Assembly (NCBI GenBank): GCA_029972225.1
Contig: CP124756.1
Span: forward strand, 2,462,001 to 2,526,000
Length of the DNA: 64,000 nt
Direction of reading: 5' to 3'
DNA from: Candidatus Thiothrix putei
GTDB lineage: Bacteria > Pseudomonadota > Gammaproteobacteria > Thiotrichales > Thiotrichaceae
The notes beneath the pieces were generated by a model, which saw only the letters and a list, made by a program, of their open reading frames with translations, had not been told where the DNA came from and did not search any database. The position numbers and the translations under genes are program-made. Positions 9,181-19,000 of this stretch are shown piece by piece; the stretch's first letter is position 1, and each line of letters opens with the position of its first letter.

Positions 9181-10613
9181 CCCGTCATCGGATGGACTGA
9201 AACGCCAACCCGCACAGCCGCGTCAGCTTGGACAACGCCCAAAAGGTGGTCAGCTAGGTCATAAAGGGCATAGCCTCGTGATGCACCCATCACCCGATCA
9301 CGTGGAATATTACGGTGTTGCCGGGCATTGCGACTGTGGTTTGCCGCTAACCGAAGCCCTGATTGAGACAGGTGAATGTCGGCAACAGTGGGACATTCCC
9401 AAACCCCAAATCGTGGTCACGGAACACCGCCAACTGATTTGCACGTGTGGTTGTGGCAAGGTTCATAAAGGCGAATTCCCGGCAACACTCGCCCCTTACA
9501 TCAGTTACGGCGCACGTTTAAAGGCCTATACGGTGGGTTTGGTACAAGGTCATTTCATTTCGCTGTCACGGGCAAGCGAGATTGTATTCGACCAATACGG
9601 TGTTAAGCCTTCCGATGGCAGTGTGCAGCACTGGATCGGTCAGGCGAGTGAAAACCTGACGGCCACTTATACAGCTATTCAGAACACCATTAGTAGCAGC
9701 GACGTGGCTCACTTTGATGAAAGCGGAATGCGGGCGCAAGGCAAAACCCAATGGTTGCATGTAGCCGCAACACCCGAAGCCGTTTACTACACTGCCCATG
9801 CACGGCGCGGATACGAGGCCATGACAGCGGCGGGAATCCTGCCGGTATTCCAAGGCGTTGCGGTTCATGACCATTGGAAACCGTATTTCCGCTTTGATCA
9901 GGTGGTACACAGCCTTTGTGGGGCGCATCTGCTGCGGGAGTTGAACTACTTTGATGAAACCCTCAAACATCAATGGCCTGCACAACTCAAACAGGTCTTG
10001 ATTGATGCTAAGACCGCAGTGGCTGAAGCAAAAGACGCGCAACAAACGGCATTGTCGCTGGAGCAAATGACTGAACTCAAGCAACGTTATGACCAATGGG
10101 TGAATCACGGACTGTTGATTTTCCCTGAACAACCTAAAATCAACCCTAAACAAGGCAAAGCCAAACAAGACCCCGCCAGAAACTTGTTATGCCGTCTACG
10201 TGACTTCAAGGATTCGGTGTTGCAGTTCATTCAGCGGTTTGATGTACCGTTTGACAACAATCTGGCTGAACGAGCCGTTCGACCCGTCAAAGTTAAACTC
10301 AAGGTGGCGGGTGGATTCCGCGCAATGGGCGGTGCGGAGGCTTTTTGTGTTATCCGTTCCGTGTGGGAAACCGACAAGATTCAGGGGCGAAATCCGTTTG
10401 AGTCTCTCAGAGCGGTTTTTGGATAGACTGAGTAGTTACATTTCTTCTTTCTATTTTGATCTGAATCTTTTTGAATGCCTTTCTGTATTTCACCAAACGT
10501 CAATATGCTTAAAAATAAATCATCCTCATCTTGGGCTTGTAACCAAGAAATAACATTTTTATTTGGTTCTCTCTTTATTACCTCAGAGATAACACAGGTA
10601 TCTAGTAGGTACT

Positions 10614-10868
10614 TCATAGTTCAATATCTCTGGGCATATCTTTATTTCTTGAGAAATCAAGCCCACTTTCTGCCAGAGGCGAGTTTCTGAAGAATGATAC
10701 CAAATCATCTTTTGGCTTAATAAATCTTATATAGTCTTCAAATGAAATGATAACAACAGCATTACTCCCATGCTTAGTTACAAACTGAGGTCTGTGGTGT
10801 ATTGCACTATCGACTAATTGACTGAATTTGCTTTTTGCATCTTGGAGTTGCCATATGTTCTTTTCCAT
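10614..10868 (-). CDS. vapB: Phd/YefM-type antitoxin
   Basis: An 84-aa protein, MEKNIWQLQDAKSKFSQLVDSAI followed by QFVTKHGSNAVVIISFEDYIRF, the classic Phd/YefM DNA-binding and dimerisation fold. The variable C-terminal tail (SGLDFSRNKDMPRDIEL) would wrap the toxin. The gene overlaps the PIN toxin start by four bases (10614-10617), so the pair was one translationally coupled operon. An SD-like GAGGTTAG precedes the start. With the toxin destroyed by an IS66 insertion, this gene is an orphan antitoxin. Confidence 0.9.
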   Translation of the reverse strand: MEKNIWQLQDAKSKFSQLVDSAIHHRPQFVTKHGSNAVVIISFEDYIRFIKPKDDLVSFFRNSPLAESGLDFSRNKDMPRDIEL

Positions 10869-10891
10869 AGCTCTAACCTCGTATTAAACTA

Positions 10892-12511
10892 CTCAACAGT
10901 CATAAGTTCTCCCCATTCCCCCAAGCAGCACGAAATCCCTTAGAGTAGGCGTTACCAGCGACCTATTATCCAAGGGACATCATGCTAGTTGATCTATACC
11001 AGAACCTTCACCACTTTAAAAGTGAATTTTCGCGCCAGCGAGCATGGCTATTGTTTTGCGCCATCATCCTGAGCTTTTTAGCGGCGACCGAGATGAGCGG
11101 GGTCACGTCGATGTGCCGTTACTGGTTATCGGATGAACGGGGCTACCATCGGTTGCTCCATTTTTTTCGTGCCGGGTCTTACCATCCTGAGCGGTTACGG
11201 GCGAGCTGGCAGCGGTGGGTGTTGTCCCATGCGCCGCTGGTTGAGGTGGCGGGGCGTTTGGTGGTGCTGGGCGACCATACCCATGTGGTTAAGGATGGTG
11301 GGCGGATGCCGGGGGTCGTTTCCTTGCGGGAAACCTCGGAAACCCAAAGCAAACCGGACTATTTCCGGGGGCAGTGTTGGGGAGCCGTGGGGTTGTTGGT
11401 GGGGAGCCTGTCCGCCTGTTTCTGCCTGCCGCTGAGTTTGCAAATCCATCAGGGGTTTCGGCATTTGGGGGAAGAGGATGCTAACGACCCGACACTCAAA
11501 CTGGGGACACGGGTGGTGCAGATGGCGTTGTCGTTTGCGCAGGTGAATGACCGCCCGGTGTGGCTGGTGCTGGATGCGTTCTTTGCCACGGCTTCGGTGT
11601 TCCGGCTGGCACGCTCGGTTTGGTCGGTGGCGTTACAACAACCACTGGTGCAGGTCATCACCCGCGCTAAAAAGAACTATGTGGCCTACTTCCCTGCGCC
11701 ACCCAAACCGCCGGGAAGGCGTGGGCGGCAACGCCAGTACGGGATGAAGCTGGTGTTGTGGGAAGCCTTTGACCATGCTGATTTTTTCCGTGAAGTGACC
11801 CTGTGCATTTATGGCAAGGAGGAGTCGGTACGCCTGATGTCCCATACCCTGTGGTGGAAACCGTTAGGGCAGCCGCTGCAATTTGTCTGGGCAGTCACTT
11901 CCCGTGGCCCCATCCTGCTGATGTGTTCGGATTTGGTGCTGGACGCGGAAACCATCCTCACCCTGTACTGCCGACGCACCCGGATTGAAACCTTGTTTGA
12001 TGCCCTGAAAAATACCATGGGCGCATTCCGCTTCCACTTCTGGAGCCGTTACCTGCCGCGCCATTCCCGGCGACCTACCGCCAATCGGCATCTCAAAGCC
12101 CCCCAAGCACAGCACCTCCCCACGGTGGTGGCCTGCTGGCAGGCAATGGAAACCTTTGTGTTGTGTGCCTGCATCGCCACCGGTTTGCTACAACTGTTTT
12201 CCCTCAAGTACCATGAGGGGCTTTGGAAGCAGCAGGTCTTGTATTTGCGCACCCGTTCCCGTGAATTGCCTTCCGAGAACACCGTGCGACAGATTTTAGC
12301 ACCACTACTGGCACGGCAATTACTGCGCTCTCCCCCCAAAGCCTTCTGGTGGCGAATTAACGCGGCCGTCAACGGCGATGAGGACGATGATAGGCAAACA
12401 TGAACCGCTAACAGCGGGAAAATACCCATAATCAAGGTGTTAAAACAGCAGTTCAGTAAGGCTGCTGCCTAACATCATGCTTGGTTTTGGGGGAATGTCA
12501 CGACTGTTGAG
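10892..12511 (+). mobile_element. IS4-superfamily insertion sequence
   Basis: A 1620-bp element with inverted ends starting CTCAACAGTC (10892) and ending GACTGTTGAG (12511), followed inward by similar C-rich tracts (CATTCCCCCAA in both). It is flanked by the 7-bp direct repeat taaacta (10885-10891 and 12512-12518). It sits just upstream of the vapB antitoxin start and may have separated that operon from its promoter. Confidence 0.85.
10982..12403 (+). CDS. IS4-superfamily DDE transposase
   Basis: A 473-aa protein. The catalytic pattern is visible: LGDHTHVVKDG (first Asp), LVLDAFFATASVF (second Asp) and YCRRTRIETLFDALK, which fits the IS4 signature Y-(2)-R-(3)-E-(6)-K exactly. It has a hydrophobic N-terminal helical region (LLFCAIILSFLAATEMSGV) and a long arginine-rich insertion near residue 240. 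It has no frameshift, so this element looks intact and potentially active. The exact subgroup (for example IS701-like) was not determined. Confidence 0.85.
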   Translation: MLVDLYQNLHHFKSEFSRQRAWLLFCAIILSFLAATEMSGVTSMCRYWLSDERGYHRLLHFFRAGSYHPERLRASWQRWVLSHAPLVEVAGRLVVLGDHTHVVKDGGRMPGVVSLRETSETQSKPDYFRGQCWGAVGLLVGSLSACFCLPLSLQIHQGFRHLGEEDANDPTLKLGTRVVQMALSFAQVNDRPVWLVLDAFFATASVFRLARSVWSVALQQPLVQVITRAKKNYVAYFPAPPKPPGRRGRQRQYGMKLVLWEAFDHADFFREVTLCIYGKEESVRLMSHTLWWKPLGQPLQFVWAVTSRGPILLMCSDLVLDAETILTLYCRRTRIETLFDALKNTMGAFRFHFWSRYLPRHSRRPTANRHLKAPQAQHLPTVVACWQAMETFVLCACIATGLLQLFSLKYHEGLWKQQVLYLRTRSRELPSENTVRQILAPLLARQLLRSPPKAFWWRINAAVNGDEDDDRQT

Positions 12512-12518
12512 TAAACTA

Positions 12519-12740
12519 GACAGACTAGACGGTATTTTCTTTTCTGAATTTTGTCAAGTGTGTGAGGAATCTATGTGCAGCCAACGAGGGTGTAGAAAAA
12601 CCCGAATCTGATCATCCCATCCAGACCGGTCAGTCATTTTTTCACCGCTGCCAATTCCTGCTTCCCCATAACGACCTGAATGCCACCTGATACGGGCAAT
12701 ACGGTGGATTTTTGCGTGTTTGGCTGCATCATTTCCCCCT
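12519..12740. other. Non-coding gap between the IS4 element and the IS1182 remnant
   Basis: Together with the 3' end of the IS4 element, this makes a 337-base stretch without a gene (12404-12740). It should contain the right end of the IS1182 remnant, but I could not identify a terminal repeat. A 65-codon minus-strand frame (12554-12751) resembles nothing I recognise and is probably chance. Confidence 0.5.
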
Positions 12741-13238
12741 TCATGCGGCATACCCGTAATGAGCCAGCTTTTCGAGGTTGTGCATCAGGCAAAACAGTTT
12801 CCATTGCCCGTCCACTTTGGCTTTGCTGCGCAAGGTGAAGCGGTGCAGGCGTTTGTTGCCGCGCAAGTTCCCAAACACCGGTTCGACGGTGGCGAAGCGT
12901 TGGGTGATCATGCGTTTGCCGAGGTCAGAGTCGATTTTGGGCTTCATCAAATCGCTGTGGCTGGGGGTGTCATCGCGCTTGCCTTGCAGGAACGTCACTT
13001 GCCGGGCGCGGGTTTTTGCCGGGTCTTTCAGGCATTGGGGACGCTGTGTACAGGGTTCACAGTCACGGAACGCGCCTTGGAAACGTACCGAAGCATAGCC
13101 ATTCAGGGTGCAATTCTTGCCAGTACGGTAAAGGCGTTTTCCCGCAGGGCAAAGACAATGGCTAAGGTCAGCGGCTAATTGGAAGTCGGCAGGTTTATAG
13201 GTTTTGGCTTTGCTGGGCTTGGGGCATTTGTTCGATAA

Positions 13239-14564
13239 GGAACTGTCCCGAAATAACTTCCCGAAATCAGGGGGACTGAGGGACAGCGGAGTAGTTCCAT
13301 TTTGGCAGGAAGTCATCGAACTGGATGGTCATGTTATCCTTGAACGCTTGGGTATACTTGCGCCCGGTTTCAAAAACTTTACTGATGATGCGGACAGCGA
13401 CCTTCAAGCCAGTGGTGGTTTCCGTTTTTGCCATGTAGTGTTTGGCGGTTTCGACCGTTTCCAACGGCACACCCCGGCAGGCACGGGTCACATGGGGGAA
13501 CAGTCGGTGTTCAATCGGGTTGTATTTGGAGCAATAGGGCGGGTAGTGGGCGATGCGTATTGTCAGGTTCAGGCTGTCCGCCAATGCCTGCAAGTCTTGC
13601 TTGAACAGGTACGCAGAGGAACTGTTGCTGCCACCACCGTCACATAAGACCAACAGCTCGTCAGCTTCGGGGTAGTTGGGTTTCCCTTGCTCACGCCACC
13701 ATAAGCCAAGGCTTTCGCAGGCAAACTCGGTGGTGTCGTGGCTGGTGTTCAGGTGCAGTGCCGCTTCGTTGCGGGCAAGGTCGTAGATGCCGTGGGGGAT
13801 CACCTGACCATTGCCATAGCTGGGGAAGTCATGGTCATTGACCTCCGTGGGTTCGACGGCATCCGTTACCCCTTCACGGTAAAAGTTGCCCAGCAGTTCC
13901 TTCTTTTTGGTGTCAATGCTGATCACGGGTTTGCCTGCTTGCAGGTAGGTTTGTTTGAGTTGGGCAATCTTTTCAAACTGGGCATTACGGTCAGCGTGTT
14001 GCCCCATGGTGCGTTTCTTCTGGGGCTTGCGGCGGCGGTAGCCGTGCTCCCGCAATAGGCGCGACACCACGTTTTTCCCAGCCGATGTCCCCAATGCCTG
14101 CATCCGCCGGGCAATCTGCCGACGTGACAGGTTCGTCCATTTCACCGCCTCCCGCATGGGGTCGCCTGCCGTATGATCCTTTAAAACTTGGCGAAAATGC
14201 TCATCCAATTGCAGGTGCGTAGCGTTCAGCCGTTTGCGCCCGCCCCTTTTTTTCGCTGCCTTACGGTGGGCAAGCCATCTTCCGATTCCAACTCCGTCAA
14301 CCCGTGGCGGATGGTTTTGGGGTCACAGTCCAATAACCGGGAAATGTAGTCCTGCCCCCCGTGCCCAAGCCGGACGGCTTCCACGGCGGCGTAGCGGCGG
14401 CGGTCACGCTCATTGAGCGATTGGTAGAACCGCTGCATTTGTTTTTCTATGGCTGATGGGTAAACATCCATTGGCTCATCCTCGGTGTTGATTGGCATTA
14501 CAAGGGGCTATCTTCCCCCTTTCGCTGTTAGCAGAAAAGAGGGAAGTTATTTCGGGACAGTTCC
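13239..14564 (-). mobile_element. ISAzo13-family insertion sequence
   Basis: 1326 bp with perfect 24-bp inverted repeats; the first 20 bases are GGAACTGTCCCGAAATAACT. The target duplication appears to be TAA, because left and right flanks share it. The insertion is in the IS1182 transposase gene. Confidence 0.88.
13267..14498 (-). CDS. ISAzo13-family transposase, -1 frameshift at an A7 run
   Basis: The first frame (14498-14226) encodes an HTH-type N-terminus (LNERDRRRYAAVEAVRLG, YISRLLDCDPKTIRHGLTEL). The second frame (to 13267) encodes the DDE domain: VISIDTKKKELLGNF, HGIYDLARNEA, LLVLCDGGGSNSSSAYLFK and IAHYPPYCSKYNPIEHRLF. On the coding strand the change is at CG followed by seven A. Zero frame reads CGA AAA AAA and the conserved protein continues in -1 as A-K-K-R-G-G-R-K-R-L-N, which is the usual family junction. 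A -1 slip on A AAA AAA would give one continuous protein. Confidence 0.82.
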
Positions 14565-15006
14565 TAAGGGGTCAGGTTTTTGCTGATGCACCGTCTGATC
14601 GGCATAGCGTTCATCGCGTTTGCGGTAATCCTTGTCAGGGATGTAGGCATCAATTCCAGCATCTGCCAAGGCTTTGAGGTTGGCTTCACTGTGGTAGCCG
14701 TTGTCGGCGGTGATCACCGTTTCGGGCTTACGCATTGAAGCGGTGGCATTGACCACCGGGATCAGCAGTTCTTGCTCCGACCCTGTGCCGTGGGCTTGGG
14801 CTTCGACAATGATTTGGTAGTGGCAATCCACGGCTGCTACGCCGGTATAACCTTGCACCACGCCTTTGCTGGTCGCCATTTTGGCCGATTCGTTGTCGGT
14901 GCGGTTGGACAGGCGGATACTGCCTTTGGCGCCTTGGCGGTCTTTGGGGTTGTCTGCCAACCAGTCACGTAACTGCTGGGCTTCGTGTTGCAGGCATTTC
15001 AGTTGT

Positions 15007-16064
15007 GGCTCAATATGTGTTTCAGGGTCTTGTTTTCCCCGGCATTGCAAACGTCATGGATAGCGGTAAAGTTAGCCATTTCCGATAGCCAAGGAGAGGC
15101 TTCATGACCTCGCTCATCAGTATTTCCAGCTTGACCAGTGATGCCGCCTGTTTCGAGCAAGTCCGTTCCCTGCGTTGGCCTAATGGGGTGATTTGTCCGC
15201 ACTGCGGTTCACAGGACACTATCCGTCGAGGCAAGGATGACACCCAGCAGGAACGCCAACGTTACCAGTGTAAGGATTGTCAAAAGCGTTTTGATGACCT
15301 GACAGGGACGGTATTTGAAGGCCACCATCAGCCGCTGAAGGTGTGGGTGCTGTGTCTTTACCTGATGTCGTTGAACCTATCCAACCAACAAATCGCCCGC
15401 GAATTGGGGTTGAACAAGGATGATACGCAGGCGATGACGGAACAGTTACGGCGCGGTGTCGAGAAAAAAAACGCCAGTAAACCTGTCTGGGAATGTTGAA
15501 TTTGATGAGGTTTATGTCAAGGCCGGACACAAGGGAAACCCCGAAGCCGTCGCGGATGCCGGGCGTGAAGGTCGCCGCCGCGCCCTGAAAGGTGCACCGG
15601 GGCGTGGGACACTGGAGAAAGACAACCCCCCCCATCTTCGGCATGATCCAGCGTTCCGGGGAGGTGGTGATCCGTATGCTGGCGAATGTGAAACAGGCGA
15701 CGATCAAGCCGTTGATTGTGGAAACGGTGGCAGCCGGTACGCTGGTGTACACCGATGAGTACAACATTTACAGCCGGTTGGAAGCTTGGGGTTATGCCCA
15801 CAAAACTGTCAATCATGGTTCAGGTGAATATGCCCGTGACGAGGATGGTGACGGTTTCCATGAGGTTCACGTCAACACGATGGAAGGTTTTTGGTCACTG
15901 TTGCGCTCATGGTTACGCCCACATCGGGGTATCTCACAAGAGAAACTGCCGTATTACCTTGCGTTCTTTGAGTCTTTACACAACATCAGAAAGCGGGGAA
16001 AAACTGCACTGCATTCCTTGCTTTCGCTGCTGCTGGGATAAGACCCTGAAACGCATATTGAGCC
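15007..16064 (+). mobile_element. IS1595-family insertion sequence, copy 2
   Basis: 1058 bp, bounded by GGCTCAATATG...CATATTGAGCC ends (15007 and 16064), with no nested element. No matching 8-bp target duplication is seen (tcagttgt versus acctaaaa). The left flank is a truncated IS1182 transposase and the right flank is the 3' end of pyc. An adjacent deletion or recombination therefore probably accompanied or followed insertion. Confidence 0.88.
15104..16041 (+). pseudogene. IS1595 (ISXO2-like) transposase with two frame disruptions
   Basis: The first part (15104-15470) carries the zinc ribbon and the LNLSNQQIARELGLNKDD helix. The frame then changes by +1 at eight A (15464-15471), as in copy 1. 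A second disruption lies at a run of eight C near 15627-15634, where copy 1 has seven, so the DDE domain continues in a third frame (to 16041: VYTDEYNIYSRLEAW, HVNTMEGFWSLLRSW). The extra C is private to this copy and makes it inactive. Confidence 0.85.
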
Positions 16065-16073
16065 ACCTAAAAT

Positions 16074-19000
16074 TTATTCGAATTCGACGACCAAATCACC
16101 CTGCTCGACCAATTCTCCAGCCTGCAAGTGAACTTTCTTCACCTTACCCGCTTCTGGCGCAGTAATCGTCGTTTCCATCTTCATCGCCTCAATGACAAAC
16201 AGCGGCGCATTCTGCTCCACTTCATCACCCGCCTTGACCATGATGGCAGAGAGCTTGCCCTGCAACGACGTACCCACTTCATTCGGGTCAACCGCTTTCT
16301 GATTGGTAGCACGAGTCGGCTTCACCGACAAATCGCGGATTTGCACCGCACGGATTTGCCCATTGAAGTCAAACGTCACGCCACACATACCGTTCTCATC
16401 CGTCGGTGAACGGTACAGCAAGCGGATAATCAGTACCTTACCGCGTCCCAAATCAACCAGCACTTCCTCGTTCAGCTTCAAGCCATAGAAGAACAGCGAA
16501 GTCGGCAAATGGCTAATTTCGCCGTATTCCTGCTGATGCTTGTAAAAGTCGCGGAATACCGCCGGATACATGGTGAATGACAGGAAATCGAGGAACGTTT
16601 GCTCAGGGTCAAACTCTTGCTTAAATGCTTCAAATGCCGCCTCCAAATCCACCGGCTTCAAGTGATCATTCGGACGACCCGTGTACGGCTTTTCGCCTTT
16701 AAGGATGATGTCACTCAAGTCTTTCGGGAAACCGCCCGGTACTTGTCCCAAGCCGCCTTTGAACAAGTCGATCACGGAATCAGGGAACGCCAAGGTGCGC
16801 CCACGTTCCATCACATCCTGCTCGGTCAGGCCGTTGGAAGTCATGTAAATCGCCATGTCACCGACGACTTTGGACGATGGGGTAACTTTCACGATGTCGC
16901 CGAACATGCGGTTGACAACAGCGTAGTTTTCCTTCACTTCCTCGAATTTATGTTCCAATCCCAGCGCAATCGCTTGCGGGCGCAGGTTGGAATATTGCCC
17001 ACCCGGAATTTCGTGGTTGTACACTTCCGCCGTCCCTGCCTTCAAGCCAGACTCGAACGGGTAGTACATTTCGCGCACGTCTTCCCAGTAATTCGCGTAA
17101 GCATTCAAAGACTTGAGGTTGTACGGCTGTTCACGCGGCTGTCCTTCCATCGCTGCAATCAGCGAGTTCAGGTTAACCTGTGAAGTCAGCCCCGACATGG
17201 AACTCATGCAACCGTCCACGATGTCCACACCCGCTTCAATCGCTTTCAGCAAGGTAGCGGATTGAATCGAGGCGGTGTCATGCGTGTGCAAATGAATTGG
17301 AATACTCACCGTGTCTTTCAACGCCGTAATCAAGGTGGTCGCCGCATACGGCTTCAACACGCCTGCCATATCCTTGACCGCCAGCATGTGCGCCCCCGCA
17401 TCTTCCAGTTGCTTCGCCAAATCGAGGTAGTATTGCAAGTTGAACTTATTCGCCGGATCTTTGTTCAACACATCGCCGGTATAGCAAATCGTGCCTTCCG
17501 CAATCCCGCCAGTACGCTCACGCACGCACTGAATGGACTTGCGCATCCCTTCAATCCAGTTCAGCGAGTCGAAAATACGGAATACGTCGATACCGTTTTC
17601 CCACGACTTTTCGATGAAGGCTTCCACCACATTGTCGGGGTAGGCGGTATAACCCACTGCATTCGAGCCACGGAACAGCATCTGGAACAGGATGTTAGGA
17701 ATCGCTTCCCGCAACAGCTTGAGACGATCCCACGGGCATTCGTGCAAGAAGCGCATCGCCACATCAAACGTCGCTCCACCCCACAATTCTAGCGAGAACA
17801 ATTGCGGGTGATTCTTGGCCAAACCTTCGGCAATTTTCATCATATCGTCGGTACGCACGCGGGTCGCCAGCAAGGACTGGTGCGCATCACGTAGCGTGGT
17901 ATCGGTATAGAAAATATTCGGCTGGTCTTTCACCCATTGGCAGAACTTTTCCGCACCCATTTCGTCCAGCAAGTTTTTGCTGCCCTTCGGGTATGCGCCT
18001 AATTTGTCGAAATCGGGAATAATCGGCTTGCGGAAATGCTTATTAGGGTCAACGTATTTCACATCGGGGTTGCCATTAACGGTCACATTGCCGATGAATT
18101 TCAACGTTTTGGTGCCACGGTCAAAGCGCAACGCGGTGTGGAACAGTTCTGGGTGGTTGTCGATGAACGTCACCGCGCATTTGCCACTGGTAAATACTTC
18201 ATGTTGCAACACATTTTCGAGGAAACCGATATTGGTTTTCACGCCACGGATGCGGAATTCCTGCAAGGCACGTAAGTTGCGGTTGGCAGCACCTTCCAGC
18301 GTGCGCCCCCACGTCGTCACTTTGACCAACATCGAATCGAAGAACGGCGATACTTTTGCACCAGGGTAAGCCGCACCCGCATCCAGCCGCACGCCGAAAC
18401 CGCCACTGCTGCGGTACGCGATAATTGTGCCGTAATCGGGTTTGAAACCGTTTTCAGGGTCTTCGGTGGTAATGCGGCACTGCACCGCGTAACCGTTGCA
18501 TTCGACTGATTCTTGGTTGGGAATACCGATTTCAGGGTCATCCAACCGTGCACCGCCTGCGATCAAAATCTGGCTACGCACAATGTCGATGCCAGTGATT
18601 TCTTCGGTGATGGTGTGTTCCACTTGCACACGCGGGTTCACTTCGATGAAGTAAATGCGTTCGTCTTTGTCGACCAAGAATTCAACCGTACCCGCACACG
18701 AATAGTCTACGTGACGGGTGATGGCTAGGGCGTATTTGTACAGATTTTCGCGCGTTTCATCTTTCAGACTGGTACTGGGCGCAACTTCGACCACTTTCTG
18801 AAAGCGGCGTTGCACGGAACAATCGCGTTCGTACAAATGCACCAGATTGCCGTGCGTATCGCCCAAAATCTGAATTTCGATGTGCTTGGGCGAGTCGATG
18901 TATTTTTCGAGGAAAACGGTAGCATCACCGAAGGCTTTTAGCGCTTCGTTACGCGCATCGTGGTACGCACCCTCCAACTGCGACGGGTCACGCAACACGC

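Larger units (their letters stand above)
7584..10426 (+). pseudogene. IS66 transposase (TnpC) split by an ISKra4 element
   Basis: The N-terminal part (7584-7756) has the coiled leader RIDQLTARVNELEAQLNKNSKNS and the HKPPSS linker. The C-terminal part (9190-10426) continues with GLKRQPAQPRQLGQRPKGGQ, a CTCGCGKVH zinc-binding site, FDESGMRAQGKTQWLH, VHDHWKPYFRFD and NLAERAVRPVKVKLKVAGGF. Removing ISKra4 and one 9-bp duplicate (cccgtcatc) restores the frame and gives 469 aa. The downstream part still opens with usable Met codons, but it lacks the N-terminal domain and is probably inactive. Confidence 0.88.
7543..10439 (+). mobile_element. IS66-family element B, interrupted by an ISKra4 element
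   Basis: The inverted repeats GTAACTACTCAGTC start at 7543 and end, complemented, at 10439. The element is flanked by the 8-bp duplication atttcttc, the standard IS66 target size. It encodes only a TnpC-type transposase and carries ISKra4 copy 2 (7757-9180) within it. Its target was the vapC gene. Confidence 0.92.
7284..10617 (-). pseudogene. vapC: VapC-like PIN toxin gene, split by an IS66 element
   Basis: The N-terminal part (10617-10440) begins MKYLLDTCVISEVIK, with the first PIN-domain aspartate and the ILTFGEIQKGI helix. The C-terminal part (7542-7284) reads PIDLKVVTNWGSIQGLA, then MPTLDGLIAVSGL and VATRNTSDM, with the later acidic positions, and ends FNPWEYKE. The two parts flank the IS66 element at 7543-10439 with an exact 8-bp duplication, atttcttc (7535-7542 and 10440-10447). 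Removing the IS and one duplicate gives an uninterrupted 142-aa PIN protein, the normal VapC size. PIN toxins cut RNA (often tRNA or rRNA) using Mg2+. As it stands the toxin is inactive, while its antitoxin gene (10614-10868) is intact. Confidence 0.92.
12741..15006 (-). pseudogene. IS1182-family transposase, N-terminally deleted and split by ISAzo13
   Basis: The remaining protein reads from about 15006 down to 14565 (RDWLADNPKDRQG, GYTGVAAVDCHYQIIVEA, VITADNGYHSEANLKAL). It continues after the ISAzo13 insertion from 13238 to 12741 (CPAGKRLYRTGKNC, CEPCTQRPQC, QRFATVEPVFGNLRG, MHNLEKLAHYGYAA). Removing ISAzo13 with its TAA duplication joins the parts in frame (D-P-L-S-N-K-C-P-K). The N-terminal portion, roughly 200 residues by comparison with the family, is missing because IS1595 copy 2 begins at 15007. 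It is inactive. Confidence 0.85.

Noticed and set aside
12554..12751. Minus-strand frame of 65 codons before the IS1182 end
   Set aside because: No recognisable motif, overlaps the IS1182 transposase stop region, and no ribosome site; treated as chance.
12741..16064. Sequencing error as the sole cause of the broken transposases
   Set aside because: Disruptions coincide with IS borders and target duplications or with run sites shared by several copies, while neighbouring housekeeping genes are intact. Individual homopolymer counts (for example C8 at 15627) still merit confirmation.
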